Shown here: in pieces, positions 9,220-18,114 of the stretch
Numbering within the stretch: the stretch's first letter is position 1
How the letters are laid out: each line of letters begins with the position of its first letter
DNA from: Arthrobacter sp. Soil762
GTDB lineage: Bacteria > Actinomycetota > Actinomycetes > Actinomycetales > Micrococcaceae
DNA length: 64,000 nucleotides
Direction of reading: 5' to 3'
Assembly: GCF_001428335.1 (NCBI RefSeq)
Contig: NZ_LMSG01000001.1
Coordinates: 186,841 to 250,840 of the forward strand
Translations under genes and position numbers: made by a program
Notes under the pieces: generated by a model
Seen by the model: the letters and a program-made list of their open reading frames with translations, nothing else
Told to the model about the DNA's origin: nothing
Databases searched by the model: none

Positions 9220-9251
9220 GATACTCAGCGTATCAGGTACGCTGGGTATCG
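9219..9251. promoter_or_regulatory. Palindromic TetR operator in the divergent promoter
   Basis: ATACTCAGCGTA (9221-9232), a 5-bp spacer and TACGCTGGGTAT (9238-9249) form an inverted repeat with one mismatch, extended by two further complementary pairs on the outside. The arms contain TACGCT hexamers in both orientations. One sits 7 nt from the tetR GTG; the other is suitably placed upstream of the thiolase. Repressor binding would cover both promoters. Confidence 0.8.
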
Positions 9252-9280
9252 GTAACCGTCGCAGATCAGAGGAGTCACCC

Positions 9281-10648
9281 ATGTCCATCAATGGACAGTC
9301 CGGCACCGGACCCCACGAATTCGCCAGCCCCACGACTTCCGGCGCGGCGCGTCCAGTCCGCCGGGCCGTAATTGTGGGTGGTAACCGGATCCCGTTTGCC
9401 CGGTCCGGCGGGGCCTACACGAAGTCTTCCAACCAGGACATGCTCACCGCCGCACTGGACGGTCTTATCGCCAGGTTTGGCCTCCAGGATGAGCGGATCG
9501 GCGAGGTTGCGGCGGGGGCCGTACTCAAGCACTCCCGCGACTTCAACCTCACCCGCGAGGCAGTCCTGGGTTCGGCGTTGTCGGCGGAAACGCCCGCCTA
9601 CGACCTGCAGCAGGCGTGCGCCACCGGCCTCGAAACGGTTCTGGGCCTGGCCAACAAGATCAAACTGGGCCAGATCGATTCCGCCATCGCCGGTGGTGTC
9701 GACTCGGCATCGGATGCCCCCATTGCTGTCAGTGAAGGCCTCCGCGAGATACTCCTGGACCTCAACCGCGTCAAGACACTGCCCCAGCGCCTGCAGGTAC
9801 TCAGCCGCCTGCGGCCCAGGGACCTGGCCCCCGATGCTCCGAGTACGGGGGAGCCACGCACCGGCCTGTCCATGGGCGAACACCAGGCGCTGACCACCGC
9901 GCAATGGAACATTTCGCGCGAGGCGCAGGATGAGCTGGCTTTCAACAGCCACCGCAACCTTTCCGCCGCGTATGACGCAGGATTCTTCGATGACCTCCTG
10001 ACGCCATACCGAGGCCTCGCCAAGGACTCCAACCTGAGGGCGGACACCACATTGGAGAAGCTGGCTACACTCAAGCCCGTCTTCGGGAAGAGCCTCGGCG
10101 CCGAGGCCACCATGACGGCGGGAAACTCCACACCGCTGACCGACGGGGCCTCCACGGTCCTGCTCGCATCCGAAGACTGGGCTGATGCCCATGACCTGCC
10201 GAAGCTCGCCACCGTCGTGGATGGTGAAGCTGCCGCCGTGGACTTCGTCCACGGCAAGGACGGACTGCTTATGGCTCCCGCGTTTGCGGTCCCCAGGCTG
10301 CTGGCCCGCAACGGACTGACGCTGGATGACTTCGACTTCTTTGAGATCCACGAAGCCTTCGCCGGGACTGTCCTGAGCACCCTGGCCGCCTGGGAAGATG
10401 ATGAGTTCGGCCGCACCCGGCTGGGACTTGAGGGTGCCTTCGGCAGCATCGACCGCACCAAACTGAACGTCAACGGCTCCTCCCTGGCCGCGGGCCACCC
10501 GTTCGCAGCCACCGGCGGACGCATCGTGGCCTCGCTGGCCAAGATGCTGCAGGCCAAAGGCACCGTCGAGGGAAGGCCTGCGCGCGGACTTGTTTCCATC
10601 TGCGCCGCCGGCGGCCAGGGCGTCGTCGCAATACTCGAAGCACTCTAG
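9281..10648 (+). CDS. Acetyl-CoA C-acyltransferase (thiolase, FadA2-like)
   Basis: A 455-residue thiolase. The acyl-accepting cysteine lies in YDLQQACATGLETV, the catalytic His in EIHEAFAG, and the C-terminal Cys/Gly motif in ICAAGGQG. It should cleave 3-ketoacyl-CoA with CoA, or condense acyl-CoAs in reverse. The ATG at 9281 follows AGAGGAG (9268-9274). It is the first gene of a three-gene run with fabG and maoC. Thiolase, fadE5, fabG4 and htdX-type genes are also adjacent in Mycobacterium tuberculosis (Rv0241c-Rv0244c), which supports a conserved function. Confidence 0.9.
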   Translation: MSINGQSGTGPHEFASPTTSGAARPVRRAVIVGGNRIPFARSGGAYTKSSNQDMLTAALDGLIARFGLQDERIGEVAAGAVLKHSRDFNLTREAVLGSALSAETPAYDLQQACATGLETVLGLANKIKLGQIDSAIAGGVDSASDAPIAVSEGLREILLDLNRVKTLPQRLQVLSRLRPRDLAPDAPSTGEPRTGLSMGEHQALTTAQWNISREAQDELAFNSHRNLSAAYDAGFFDDLLTPYRGLAKDSNLRADTTLEKLATLKPVFGKSLGAEATMTAGNSTPLTDGASTVLLASEDWADAHDLPKLATVVDGEAAAVDFVHGKDGLLMAPAFAVPRLLARNGLTLDDFDFFEIHEAFAGTVLSTLAAWEDDEFGRTRLGLEGAFGSIDRTKLNVNGSSLAAGHPFAATGGRIVASLAKMLQAKGTVEGRPARGLVSICAAGGQGVVAILEAL

Positions 10649-10657
10649 GGGCACCGG

Positions 10658-11998
10658 ATGACGGATAAATACACCACGCTCGTCAACCAGGGCGTAGGCA
10701 AGAACATCGCCAAACGGCTGGGCCTGCCCCAGCCTGCCGTGCTGCGCCGCTTCAAGCCTGGCCAGCCCCTGGTCACCGGCCCCGTCCTGGTCCAGGGCAA
10801 CACCGCCGGTGCCGACGAACTGGCCGCCAAGTTGCTCTCCTGGGACCTGGACGTCCGGCGCCACGCGGTGCCCCGCGAAAAACTTGGCGCGATCATTCTG
10901 GTCCTGGATGAGCTGACCCGGCCCGAGGATCTTGAAAAGCCTGTGCTGTCCGCCGCGGCCTCACTGCGTGATCTCGGCCCCAGTGCCCGCGTCATCAGCA
11001 TCTCCCGGCCGGCCGCCGAAACCGCGTCCCCTGCACAGTCGGCTGCCCGGCAAGGCGTGGATGGCTTCCTGCGGTCGCTTGCCAAGGAACTCCGGGCCGG
11101 CGCAACAGCGAACGGCATCGTCCTGGCAGAAGGTGTGCAGAGCACCAGCCCCAGCGCCCTGGCAGCCCTGCGGTTCTTTCTGTCCGGCCGGTCGGCTTTC
11201 GTGGATGGCCAGTTCCTGACTGTCGCAACCGAGCAGGGCCACCTGCCACCGGACTTCGAGAAGCCGCTCGCCGGCAAGGTTGCCGTGGTCACCGGCGCCG
11301 CCCGCGGCATCGGTGCGGCAATTGCCCGGACCCTCCACCGGGACGGTGCCACCCTGGTCCTCGTAGACATCCCGGCATCCGGGGACCATTTGGCTGCCGT
11401 TGCCAACGAAGTCCGCGGCACGGCGCTTCAACTGGATATCAGCAGCGCAGATGCCGGCCAGCGGATCATCGACCACGCCGTGCAGCGTCATGGCCGTCTG
11501 GACATCGTCATCCACAACGCAGGAATTACCCGGGACAAGTTGCTCGCCAATATGGACCACGGCCGCTGGACCTCCGTCCTGAACATCAACATCGCCGCCC
11601 AGCTCAGAATCAACGAAGCGCTCCTTGCTTCCGAACACTTCCGTAATTCACCACGGATTGTCTCGGTGGCATCCACCAGCGGCATCGCGGGCAACCGCGG
11701 CCAGACCAACTACGCGGCGTCCAAGGGCGGTGTGATGGGTATGGTGCGCGCTTCTGCGCCCCTTCTGGCGGCGAACGGCGGGACCATTAACGCGGTGGCG
11801 CCCGGATTCATCGAAACAGACATGACAGCACGGATCCCATTTGCCGTCCGCGAAGTGGGACGGCGGCTGAACTCGCTGCAGCAAGGTGGCCAACCGTCCG
11901 ACGTAGCGGAGGCCATTGCCTTCCTGGCGAGCGACGCCGCCGGGGGCATCAACGGCGACGTGCTGCGGATCTGCGGACAGAATCTGGTGGGGGCATGA
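10658..11998 (+). CDS. High-molecular-weight 3-oxoacyl-ACP/CoA reductase (FabG4-like)
   Basis: A 446-residue SDR about twice the classical FabG length. Residues 1-205 are a degenerate Rossmann-like domain. The active SDR domain follows, with VVTGAARGIGAAIA, HNAGITRD and the catalytic Ser/Tyr/Lys set in SVASTSGIAGNRGQTNYAASKGG. FabG4-type enzymes reduce 3-oxoacyl-CoA with NADH. It begins 10 bp after the thiolase stop and its stop overlaps the dehydratase ATG by 4 bp, so the three genes are cotranscribed. The reductase complements the dehydrogenase and dehydratase encoded here. Confidence 0.9.
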   Translation: MTDKYTTLVNQGVGKNIAKRLGLPQPAVLRRFKPGQPLVTGPVLVQGNTAGADELAAKLLSWDLDVRRHAVPREKLGAIILVLDELTRPEDLEKPVLSAAASLRDLGPSARVISISRPAAETASPAQSAARQGVDGFLRSLAKELRAGATANGIVLAEGVQSTSPSALAALRFFLSGRSAFVDGQFLTVATEQGHLPPDFEKPLAGKVAVVTGAARGIGAAIARTLHRDGATLVLVDIPASGDHLAAVANEVRGTALQLDISSADAGQRIIDHAVQRHGRLDIVIHNAGITRDKLLANMDHGRWTSVLNINIAAQLRINEALLASEHFRNSPRIVSVASTSGIAGNRGQTNYAASKGGVMGMVRASAPLLAANGGTINAVAPGFIETDMTARIPFAVREVGRRLNSLQQGGQPSDVAEAIAFLASDAAGGINGDVLRICGQNLVGA

Positions 11999-12921
11999 GT
12001 ACTGTCCAGCCGGTCATCCTGGGGGAGATGCCGTCCCTGTCCAAGCTCTACGTCAATGCCGCCGCGCAGACCGCGCGGCGGCGCGTCTTGGGCACGCACA
12101 ACGGATCAAACCTTCCGGCCACTAGCCACGAAGTGCGCGGGGTAAGGGCCGACGTCGGCAACCTCACCGCCTACCAGCACCTCATCGGGCTGACTGCCAG
12201 GGACACCCTGCCGGCCGGATACCTCCACGCACTGGCATTCCCGCTGGCCATGAGTGTGATGAACCGCGACGATTTCCCGCTGCCACTCCTGGGCATGGTC
12301 CATCTCAGCAACCATGTGGAGCAGAGGTCGCCGGTGCTCTTCACGGAATCCCTGGACATCCAGGCCAGGGTTGAGAACCTCCGGGGCCACCGGTCCGGCA
12401 CGCAACTTGACGTTGTGGCAGAGATCCGTGGCGCGGATACGCCGGACATCAAGTGGACCGGGCGCTCCTCCTACCTGGCCAAGGGTGTGTTCCTCCCTGG
12501 CATCGACAAGCCAACGCCCCACAACGGCCAGGCCGATTTCACGCCTCCGGACCCCACCGCGATCTGGCATTTGGGGGTCGACACGGGAAGGGCGTATGCC
12601 GCCGTTTCAGGAGACTTCAACCCCATCCACCTGAGCGTGCTTTCTGCCAAGGCCCTGGGCATGCGCCGCTCCATCGCGCACGGGATGTACCTTGCCTCGA
12701 GGGCCCTCGCGGATGTCGGGCCGGCAAAGGGCGAAACGTTCACGTGGGATGTCACGTTCGAGGCTCCAGTGTTCCTTCCTGCCCGCGTTGCCTTGGCTAT
12801 CACCGTCCTGGATATCACCACGGCACAGACGCCTGGCGAAGGGTGGCAGCGGGCCGAATTTGTGGCGTGGAACCCCCGCTCCGGCCGCCGCCACTTCAGC
12901 GGCTCCGTGGCACCGCTCTAG
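11995..12921 (+). CDS. MaoC-family (R)-hydroxyacyl-CoA dehydratase (HtdX-like)
   Basis: A 308-residue double-hotdog dehydratase/hydratase. The C-terminal hotdog holds the hydratase-2 motif: SGDFNPIHLS supplies Asp and His, followed by GMRRSIAHGMYLASR. The N-terminal half is the degenerate hotdog. It interconverts enoyl-CoA and (R)-3-hydroxyacyl-CoA, the substrate side of the FabG-like reductase with which it overlaps by 4 bp. Its TAG stop interlocks with the stop of the convergent FUSC gene in the sequence CTAG at 12918-12921. Confidence 0.88.
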   Translation: MSTVQPVILGEMPSLSKLYVNAAAQTARRRVLGTHNGSNLPATSHEVRGVRADVGNLTAYQHLIGLTARDTLPAGYLHALAFPLAMSVMNRDDFPLPLLGMVHLSNHVEQRSPVLFTESLDIQARVENLRGHRSGTQLDVVAEIRGADTPDIKWTGRSSYLAKGVFLPGIDKPTPHNGQADFTPPDPTAIWHLGVDTGRAYAAVSGDFNPIHLSVLSAKALGMRRSIAHGMYLASRALADVGPAKGETFTWDVTFEAPVFLPARVALAITVLDITTAQTPGEGWQRAEFVAWNPRSGRRHFSGSVAPL

Positions 12922-14036
12922 GACGCCGGCCGCACAGCCCTGAGGACACGGTGCAGGCTCAGGAGGATGGACTCGGACGCTGTCACGGCCGAATCCTCCT
13001 GGGCCCGCTCCGCAACCGTTGCCATACCGGCCTCCACCGCCGACTTTGCGGCACCGAACAGCCGCCGCTGGTCTGCTTCATCCTCACCGTCGAACGAGGC
13101 CAGGAGTTCGCCGGTGGCGGTCATGGCCGCGGCCAGGGGCGCACTGTCGTTGAAAGGCACCGTATAAGGTGCGTCGTCTGTCCAGATGACATCGGACAGG
13201 ACCTCTGTCATGTCCTGGATGTGGAACGTCACCCGCTCCAGATCATGAAGGTTGCGGTAGTCGAGATCCACATCGCGGGGATGGAGCCGCCGGCGCGGAT
13301 TGGCACGCCGGCTCGCATCAGCCTCCTGCACGAGATGGCGGACCGTGCTGGCTGCTTCGGCCAGCTCGGTCGACCGGCGGGACCAGTCCTCATGCTCGGG
13401 AGGCCACTTTTCAGTCAGGGCCGTTCCCATGTCAGTCAGTTGCCGCCCGAGGGCCAGCCGGAGTTTGCCCAGGCTGGTGGCCGCCGCATTGAAGTGCAGG
13501 GGAGGAAAGACCAGGAAGTTGACGGCAATGCCCACGGCGACGCCGACGCCCATCTGGATGAGGTAACCGAAGGAAAAGTCGTCCCGGTTGCTTCCCCCCA
13601 CCAGCAGGACCAGCAGCGCCGCCGTCGGAATCCAATCGCTGCCCGAGCCGATGCGGGGGAGACCGCCTAGCAGCACGCCGAGTCCCATAACGACCGCAAC
13701 AGACAGCGGTGACGGATCACCGACACTGACCAGCGCAAAGGCGAGCCCAATACCCAGGGCGAGTCCGACGAGCGCCTGAAGACCCTGCCGGAAGGATCCG
13801 GCCACGTTGTGGTACATCGACACCAGGGCGCCGAGCGGCGCGTAGTACGGGTACTCGGCAGCGGATCCCGGCATCAGGGGAGCAATGGCGAAAGCGAGGC
13901 CGGCGGCCAGCGCTGCCTTCGCCGCCAGCTGCAGGCGCTGTACTGTGAATGCCGACGAGAGACCGGCCACCGAATTCCGCAGGATTCGGGTTCCAGCGGA
14001 GGGCCGGCCCTGCGGCTGCGTTTGAGTGTCACCCAT
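12918..14036 (-). CDS. FUSC-family membrane protein
   Basis: A 372-residue integral membrane protein of the FUSC/aromatic-acid-exporter group. Several hydrophobic segments lie between about residues 35 and 165 (AALAAGLAFAIAPLM, ALVGLALGIGLAFALV, AVVMGLGVLLGG, VGVAVGIAVNFLVF). A soluble, charged C-terminal half follows. The start at 14036 has TAGTGT 7 nt upstream (14044-14049, minus strand). A GTG three codons earlier is possible. The stop codon overlaps that of the lipid dehydratase gene. The transported compound is unknown. Confidence 0.78.
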   Translation of the reverse strand: MGDTQTQPQGRPSAGTRILRNSVAGLSSAFTVQRLQLAAKAALAAGLAFAIAPLMPGSAAEYPYYAPLGALVSMYHNVAGSFRQGLQALVGLALGIGLAFALVSVGDPSPLSVAVVMGLGVLLGGLPRIGSGSDWIPTAALLVLLVGGSNRDDFSFGYLIQMGVGVAVGIAVNFLVFPPLHFNAAATSLGKLRLALGRQLTDMGTALTEKWPPEHEDWSRRSTELAEAASTVRHLVQEADASRRANPRRRLHPRDVDLDYRNLHDLERVTFHIQDMTEVLSDVIWTDDAPYTVPFNDSAPLAAAMTATGELLASFDGEDEADQRRLFGAAKSAVEAGMATVAERAQEDSAVTASESILLSLHRVLRAVRPAS

Positions 14037-14063
14037 CAGCCCCACACTAGGTGCACCCGTGTA

Positions 14064-15173
14064 CTAGGACAAGGCCGACGACGCCTGCCGGACCTCCGCA
14101 GCCAGCCGATGAGCTTTGCCCTGGGTGCGTCCGTCCTCGGCCCGCTGCGGGATGTATCCGAAGCCGAGCCCGTACGCGGGATCGGCAAACCCCAGGGCAG
14201 CGTTCGCACCCTCGTGGCCGAAGGCGCGGTGGCTGCCGAAATTCCGCGACACGTGTGGCTTCATAAAGACCACGGCAAAGGCGTTGTCCAGTCCGGACAG
14301 GCGGTCCAGGCCCCACACCTGCTCCTGAGACATGGCGCTGACGGTCTCAGGGGTCAACAAGGGGCCCCGGCCGTCCACACCGGTGATGGCCGCGGCGTAG
14401 AGCCTGGCCAGGCCCTCCGCCGTACCCACACCGCCGGCGGCACTCATCCCCGCGGCGCGGACGGCCCGTTGATTGGGAAGTTCCATGATTGTGCTGACTG
14501 CCGCGTTGCTGTTAAGCCCATCCAGGCTCAGTGGATCCAGCCATGGTTGAAGGGGATCGACGTCGTAGAGGACGTCACGGTAGCGCGGTTCCAGCTCTTC
14601 GGGCAGTCCCAGGAAGAAGTCGATGCCGTAGGCCGTGCGGATGCGCTGGTCATAGAGGCTCTGCAGGCTGGTTCCCGTGACCCGCCGACAGAGTTCCTCC
14701 ATAATGATTCCGATGGTGAGGGCGTGGTATCCGAAGCAACTGCCGGGACGCCAAGCGGGGCTCGTCGCTGCCAACCTTCCCGCGGCCAAGGAGGTGGTGA
14801 ATTCGTCCAGGGCGATGCCTCCCTCGACTCCCATCAGGCCGGCCTGATGGGACAGGGCTTCACGCACCAGCAAGCGGTCCTTGCCATGGCAACCGAACTC
14901 GGGCCAGTAGTGCGCCACCGTCCCGTCAAGGTCCAGCAGCCCGTCCTGGACGAGCAGCGAAATCACCAGCGCCGCCACGCCCTTGGAAACTGAATACGCC
15001 CCCGTGACGGAATCGGCGGTGATGTGGGGCCCGCCGGACAGGTCCACGATCTTCACGCCGTCCCGGTAGGCCGCCAGTTGGGCGCTGTACTGCGGATCCG
15101 CGGCGAGAAGGGCCTCAAACAGATCCAAGACGCCTTCATAACCGGGTGCTGCAAAGCCAAAAGATTTCTGCAT
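14064..15173 (-). CDS. Beta-lactamase-fold serine hydrolase (esterase-like)
   Basis: A 369-residue class C beta-lactamase/EstB-like protein. The nucleophile motif SxxK is Ser61-Val-Ser-Lys64, the second motif is in GYHALTIG, and a GHEGANA segment near the C-terminus replaces the KTG box. There is no signal peptide, suggesting a cytoplasmic esterase and not a periplasmic-type lactamase. TAGGCT (15180-15185, minus strand) lies 6 nt before the ATG, a leaderless signature. Substrate unknown. Confidence 0.85.
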   Translation of the reverse strand: MQKSFGFAAPGYEGVLDLFEALLAADPQYSAQLAAYRDGVKIVDLSGGPHITADSVTGAYSVSKGVAALVISLLVQDGLLDLDGTVAHYWPEFGCHGKDRLLVREALSHQAGLMGVEGGIALDEFTTSLAAGRLAATSPAWRPGSCFGYHALTIGIIMEELCRRVTGTSLQSLYDQRIRTAYGIDFFLGLPEELEPRYRDVLYDVDPLQPWLDPLSLDGLNSNAAVSTIMELPNQRAVRAAGMSAAGGVGTAEGLARLYAAAITGVDGRGPLLTPETVSAMSQEQVWGLDRLSGLDNAFAVVFMKPHVSRNFGSHRAFGHEGANAALGFADPAYGLGFGYIPQRAEDGRTQGKAHRLAAEVRQASSALS

Positions 15174-15211
15174 GGGGCTAGCCTAACCGGTTAGAAAGCG
15201 CTTTCCCGATC

Positions 15212-16321
15212 CTAAGCCGCTCCATGGCCGGGGGAAACTTCTTCCCCGGGGCGCACCGGCCCCGGGGGAGTGCCGTCACCGAACGGCCGGCCGCCCAGTG
15301 ATTCCCTGCCATGGGGCTCCAGCCAGCCCGCCGGATCGGGACCCTGCGGCACCATCCGGGTGGGATTGATGTCCTCATGGACGATGTAATAGTGCTGCTT
15401 GATCTGGACAAAATCGATCGTGTCTCCGAAACCGGGAGTCTGGAAAAGATCCCGCGCGTAGCCCCACAGGGCCGGCAGTTCGGTCAGCTTTTGCCGGTTG
15501 CACTTGAAATGCCCGTGGTAGACGGCATCGAACCTTGCCAAGGTGGTGAACAGGCGGACATCCGCTTCCGTGATGGTGTCACCCACGAGGTACCGCTGTC
15601 CGGTGAGGCGTTCCTCGAGCCAGTCGAGCGCGGTCCACAGCCTGGTGTAGGCCGAGTCGTAGGCCTCCTGGGAGCCCGCAAAGCCGCAGCGGTAGACGCC
15701 GTTGTTGACCTCGGTGAAGACGCGCTTGTTGACGGAGTCAATTTCGGCGCGGAGGTGTTCCGGGTAAAGGTCAGGCGCTCCGACCCGGTGGAAACGGGTC
15801 CATTCGGTGGCAAAGTCCAGGGTGATCTGAGGGAAGTTGTTGGTGACCACCGCGCCGCTGGCAATATCAACGATCGCTGGCACCGTGATGCCGCGCGGGT
15901 AATCCGGGAATCGCCGGAAATAGGCGTCCTGGATGCGCTCGATGCCAAGCACAGGGTCCACCCCGCCCGGATCGAGGTCAAAAGTCCACGACCGGGCATC
16001 GTGGGTAGGGCCGGGCTGGCCAAGGGAGATGGAGTCCTCCAGGCCGAGGAGCCTCCGCACAATCACGGCCCGGTTCGCCCACGGGCATGCCCGCGCCGCA
16101 ATCAGCCGGTACCGGCCAGCTTCCACTGGCCACCCCGGCTCGCCGTTGACGCCGGGGCGGCCGTCGTGGGTGATCCGGTCCTCAATGTAATTCGTGTCCC
16201 GGTTGAACTCGGCACCGCCGGTCACATATGCGCCCAGGGTGCTGTGTTCGGTGCTGGTGTCCGTGCTGTCGGCAGCGGTGGCGTTCGTGGCCTGCGGCCC
16301 GCTCGGAGATTTCTGGCTCAT
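15212..16321 (-). CDS. Xi-class glutathione S-transferase-like reductase (YqjG/ECM4 family)
   Basis: A 369-residue protein. The thioredoxin-fold domain has the family's catalytic CPWA motif (Cys79-Ala82) in ARACPWANRAVI, and the helical domain ends in the KQHYYIVHEDINPTRMVPQGP signature region. The family reduces glutathionyl- or related thiol-hydroquinone adducts. Mycothiol, not glutathione, is expected in this organism because mshC is present, so the physiological thiol is uncertain. TAGGCT at 16329-16334 (minus strand) lies 7 nt before the start. It begins 10 bp after an M50 peptidase gene, probably partly cotranscribed. Confidence 0.87.
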   Translation of the reverse strand: MSQKSPSGPQATNATAADSTDTSTEHSTLGAYVTGGAEFNRDTNYIEDRITHDGRPGVNGEPGWPVEAGRYRLIAARACPWANRAVIVRRLLGLEDSISLGQPGPTHDARSWTFDLDPGGVDPVLGIERIQDAYFRRFPDYPRGITVPAIVDIASGAVVTNNFPQITLDFATEWTRFHRVGAPDLYPEHLRAEIDSVNKRVFTEVNNGVYRCGFAGSQEAYDSAYTRLWTALDWLEERLTGQRYLVGDTITEADVRLFTTLARFDAVYHGHFKCNRQKLTELPALWGYARDLFQTPGFGDTIDFVQIKQHYYIVHEDINPTRMVPQGPDPAGWLEPHGRESLGGRPFGDGTPPGPVRPGEEVSPGHGAA

Positions 16322-16331
16322 GCGGACCAGC

Positions 16332-17069
16332 CTAGGCTCCGGCGGCCAGGATTGCTGAGATGGGCTGCCAGGCGACCAGCCAGGAGCCGGCAATAACGGC
16401 GACAAAGAGCGCGATCCAGATGCCGGAGGGTATGGACGTTGCGCGGTACAGCAGGTAGGCGTCGGAACTGGCCAGCCTGTCACGGCGCCTCAGGTGCACG
16501 TTGGTGAGCTTCGCGAGATCCCGGACGGCGGCCACAAGCAGCGCCACGCCAAGCACGACTGCAACATGGCCGGTGAAGCTGCTGGGCACAACAAGGACCA
16601 GCACCCCGCCGCCTGCGACGGCAAGGCCTGTGATTAGCAGCCCCGCGAAGTTCCTGATGAACACGAGCGAAACCAGGAGGATAAGGGTGCCTGTGGCCAA
16701 GGCGGCCGGACCCCAGCCGGCAAAACCGGAGGTGACCAGGGCAGCGCCGGTCAGGGCAGGTACAGGATAGCCCCAGAATCCGGACCAGACGGCGGCGGCC
16801 TTGCCCCGGCTGTAACTGGTAGTTGTGCCTGAGTGGTCCAACCGGAGCCGGATCCCGCTCAGTCTTTGGCCGCTCATGACGGCGGCGAAAGCATGGCCGA
16901 GTTCGTGCGTGGCGGTGGCCAGGAGCCCAAAGTACTTCCAGGTGGCTCGGGGGATGGACAATGCAGTTGCCAGCGCCAGCACCACAGCCAGTTCGGCCAC
17001 CGTGACTTGGGGGATGGCGGCACGGCTGAAGGCTTCGACGATCCGTTGCCACAATTGCTCGGGAATCAA
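16332..17069 (-). CDS. M50-family membrane metallopeptidase-like protein
   Basis: A 245-residue membrane protein with the zinc motif HELGH at 55-59 in ATHELGHAFAAVMSG and at least five hydrophobic segments. It matches the M50B-like peptidases common in actinobacteria whose targets are unknown. The start codon appears to be TTG (17067-17069, minus strand) after GGGAAA. The next ATG would remove the first helix, so the start is only moderately sure. The gene overlaps nothing but lies 10 bp before the GST-like gene. Confidence 0.8.
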   Translation of the reverse strand: MIPEQLWQRIVEAFSRAAIPQVTVAELAVVLALATALSIPRATWKYFGLLATATHELGHAFAAVMSGQRLSGIRLRLDHSGTTTSYSRGKAAAVWSGFWGYPVPALTGAALVTSGFAGWGPAALATGTLILLVSLVFIRNFAGLLITGLAVAGGGVLVLVVPSSFTGHVAVVLGVALLVAAVRDLAKLTNVHLRRRDRLASSDAYLLYRATSIPSGIWIALFVAVIAGSWLVAWQPISAILAAGA

Positions 17070-17193
17070 GGTCGTTTCCCGCCGGGCCGGGAGTAGTGTT
17101 TGTCAGCCATAGCCCTCTACGGTACTAGAAGGATGGTTCACCACTGTCCTGCCGCCCTGCCGCCTTGGGGCGCTCAATGAATCGAGGAATGCC

Positions 17194-17658
17194 GTGACCA
17201 CTTTGAAGGAACGCCTGCACGCTGATGTTGTGGTGCACATGAAGGACCGGAACAAAACCGCCCTGACAACGGTGCGCAATGTCCTGGGCGAGATCGAAAC
17301 ACGGGAGAAGTCGGGAAAGACGCCCATTGTCCTGGACGACGCCCAGGTGACCTCGTTGTTGCAGAAAGAGGCTGCAAAGCGACGTGACACCGCAAGGATC
17401 TATATGGAAGCCGGAGAATCCGAGCGGGCCGCGGCCGAGATCGCCGAGGCCGGGATCATCGAGGCATATTTGCCTCAGCCACTGACAGCCGGGGAAGTCG
17501 AGGCGATCGTTGACGAGACAATCGCCGGGCTGCGGAGCGAAGGCGTGGAGCCTGGTATGCGTCAGTTGGGCGCCGTGATGAAGCCTGTCACGGCCAAAGT
17601 CGCCGGACGCTTCGACGGCAAGGCGGTCAGCGAGATCGTCCGCAGCCGTCTCGCCTGA
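17194..17658 (+). CDS. GatB/YqeY domain protein
   Basis: A 154-residue YqeY-like protein. It has the typical start TTLKERLHADVVVHMKDRNK and the GatB-like tail (MRQLGAVMKPVTAKVAGRFDGKAVSEIV, given here only as the region at the C-terminal third). The domain is shared with the tail of amidotransferase subunit GatB and is thought to bind tRNA, but stand-alone YqeY has no firmly known role. GTG start with GAGGAA just upstream. It is convergent with the DUF4193 gene across a bidirectional hairpin. Confidence 0.85.
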   Translation: MTTLKERLHADVVVHMKDRNKTALTTVRNVLGEIETREKSGKTPIVLDDAQVTSLLQKEAAKRRDTARIYMEAGESERAAAEIAEAGIIEAYLPQPLTAGEVEAIVDETIAGLRSEGVEPGMRQLGAVMKPVTAKVAGRFDGKAVSEIVRSRLA

Positions 17659-17685
17659 GCCGTCGGCTCGAGCCCCCAAACAGGA

Positions 17686-17716
17686 AAGGCACGCCTACTA
17701 AACGTGGGCGTGCCTT
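17686..17716. terminator. Bidirectional hairpin between yqeY and the DUF4193 gene
   Basis: AAGGCACGCC (17686-17695) pairs perfectly with GGCGTGCCTT (17707-17716), and flanking CAGGAA/TTCCTG pairs extend the structure. It lies between two converging stop codons, so it can end transcription from both sides. Confidence 0.75.
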
Positions 17717-17770
17717 AACTTCCTGTTGGCGGAACTCGGCCGCCACGGAAAAATATCCGGGTTTCTTGAA

Positions 17771-18073
17771 TCAGCCTTCGCAGTCAGTGCAGTAGCTGTG
17801 TCCGTCTTTCTGCCGCGCAATCTGGGAGCGGTGCCGGACCAGGAAGCAGGAGTAGCACGTGAACTCGTCCTCAGCCTGCGGGATAACCTGCACGACCAGT
17901 TCCTCGGCAACGAATTCGCCGCCCGGAACGCCGGCGCCATCCAGCCCGTCGGCCTCATCGAGCTCGAGGACGACGCTGCGGGCGTCCGGAGCATTGGCGG
18001 ACTGCAGTGCCTCGAGTGAGTTGTCCTGCGACTCCTTGACGTCGGAGCGAAGTTCGTCGTAATCGGTTGCCAC
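17771..18073 (-). CDS. DUF4193 small zinc-ribbon-like protein
   Basis: A 100-residue actinobacterial DUF4193 protein. It has an acidic N-terminal two-thirds and a C-terminal pair of CxxC motifs (Cys73/Cys76 and Cys95/Cys98) separated by a basic segment, as in zinc ribbons. No enzyme motif is present. Upstream is a match to a SigR/SigH promoter (18115-18140) with a leader of roughly 30 nt, so thiol-oxidative stress control is likely. The biochemical role is unknown. Cysteine pairs plus acidity would suit an RNA polymerase- or nucleic-acid-associated factor, but that is a guess. Confidence 0.88.
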   Translation of the reverse strand: MATDYDELRSDVKESQDNSLEALQSANAPDARSVVLELDEADGLDGAGVPGGEFVAEELVVQVIPQAEDEFTCYSCFLVRHRSQIARQKDGHSYCTDCEG

Positions 18074-18114
18074 TTAGGTGTATCTCTTTTCTTTGGTTCG
18101 TCTGTCGCGTATGC

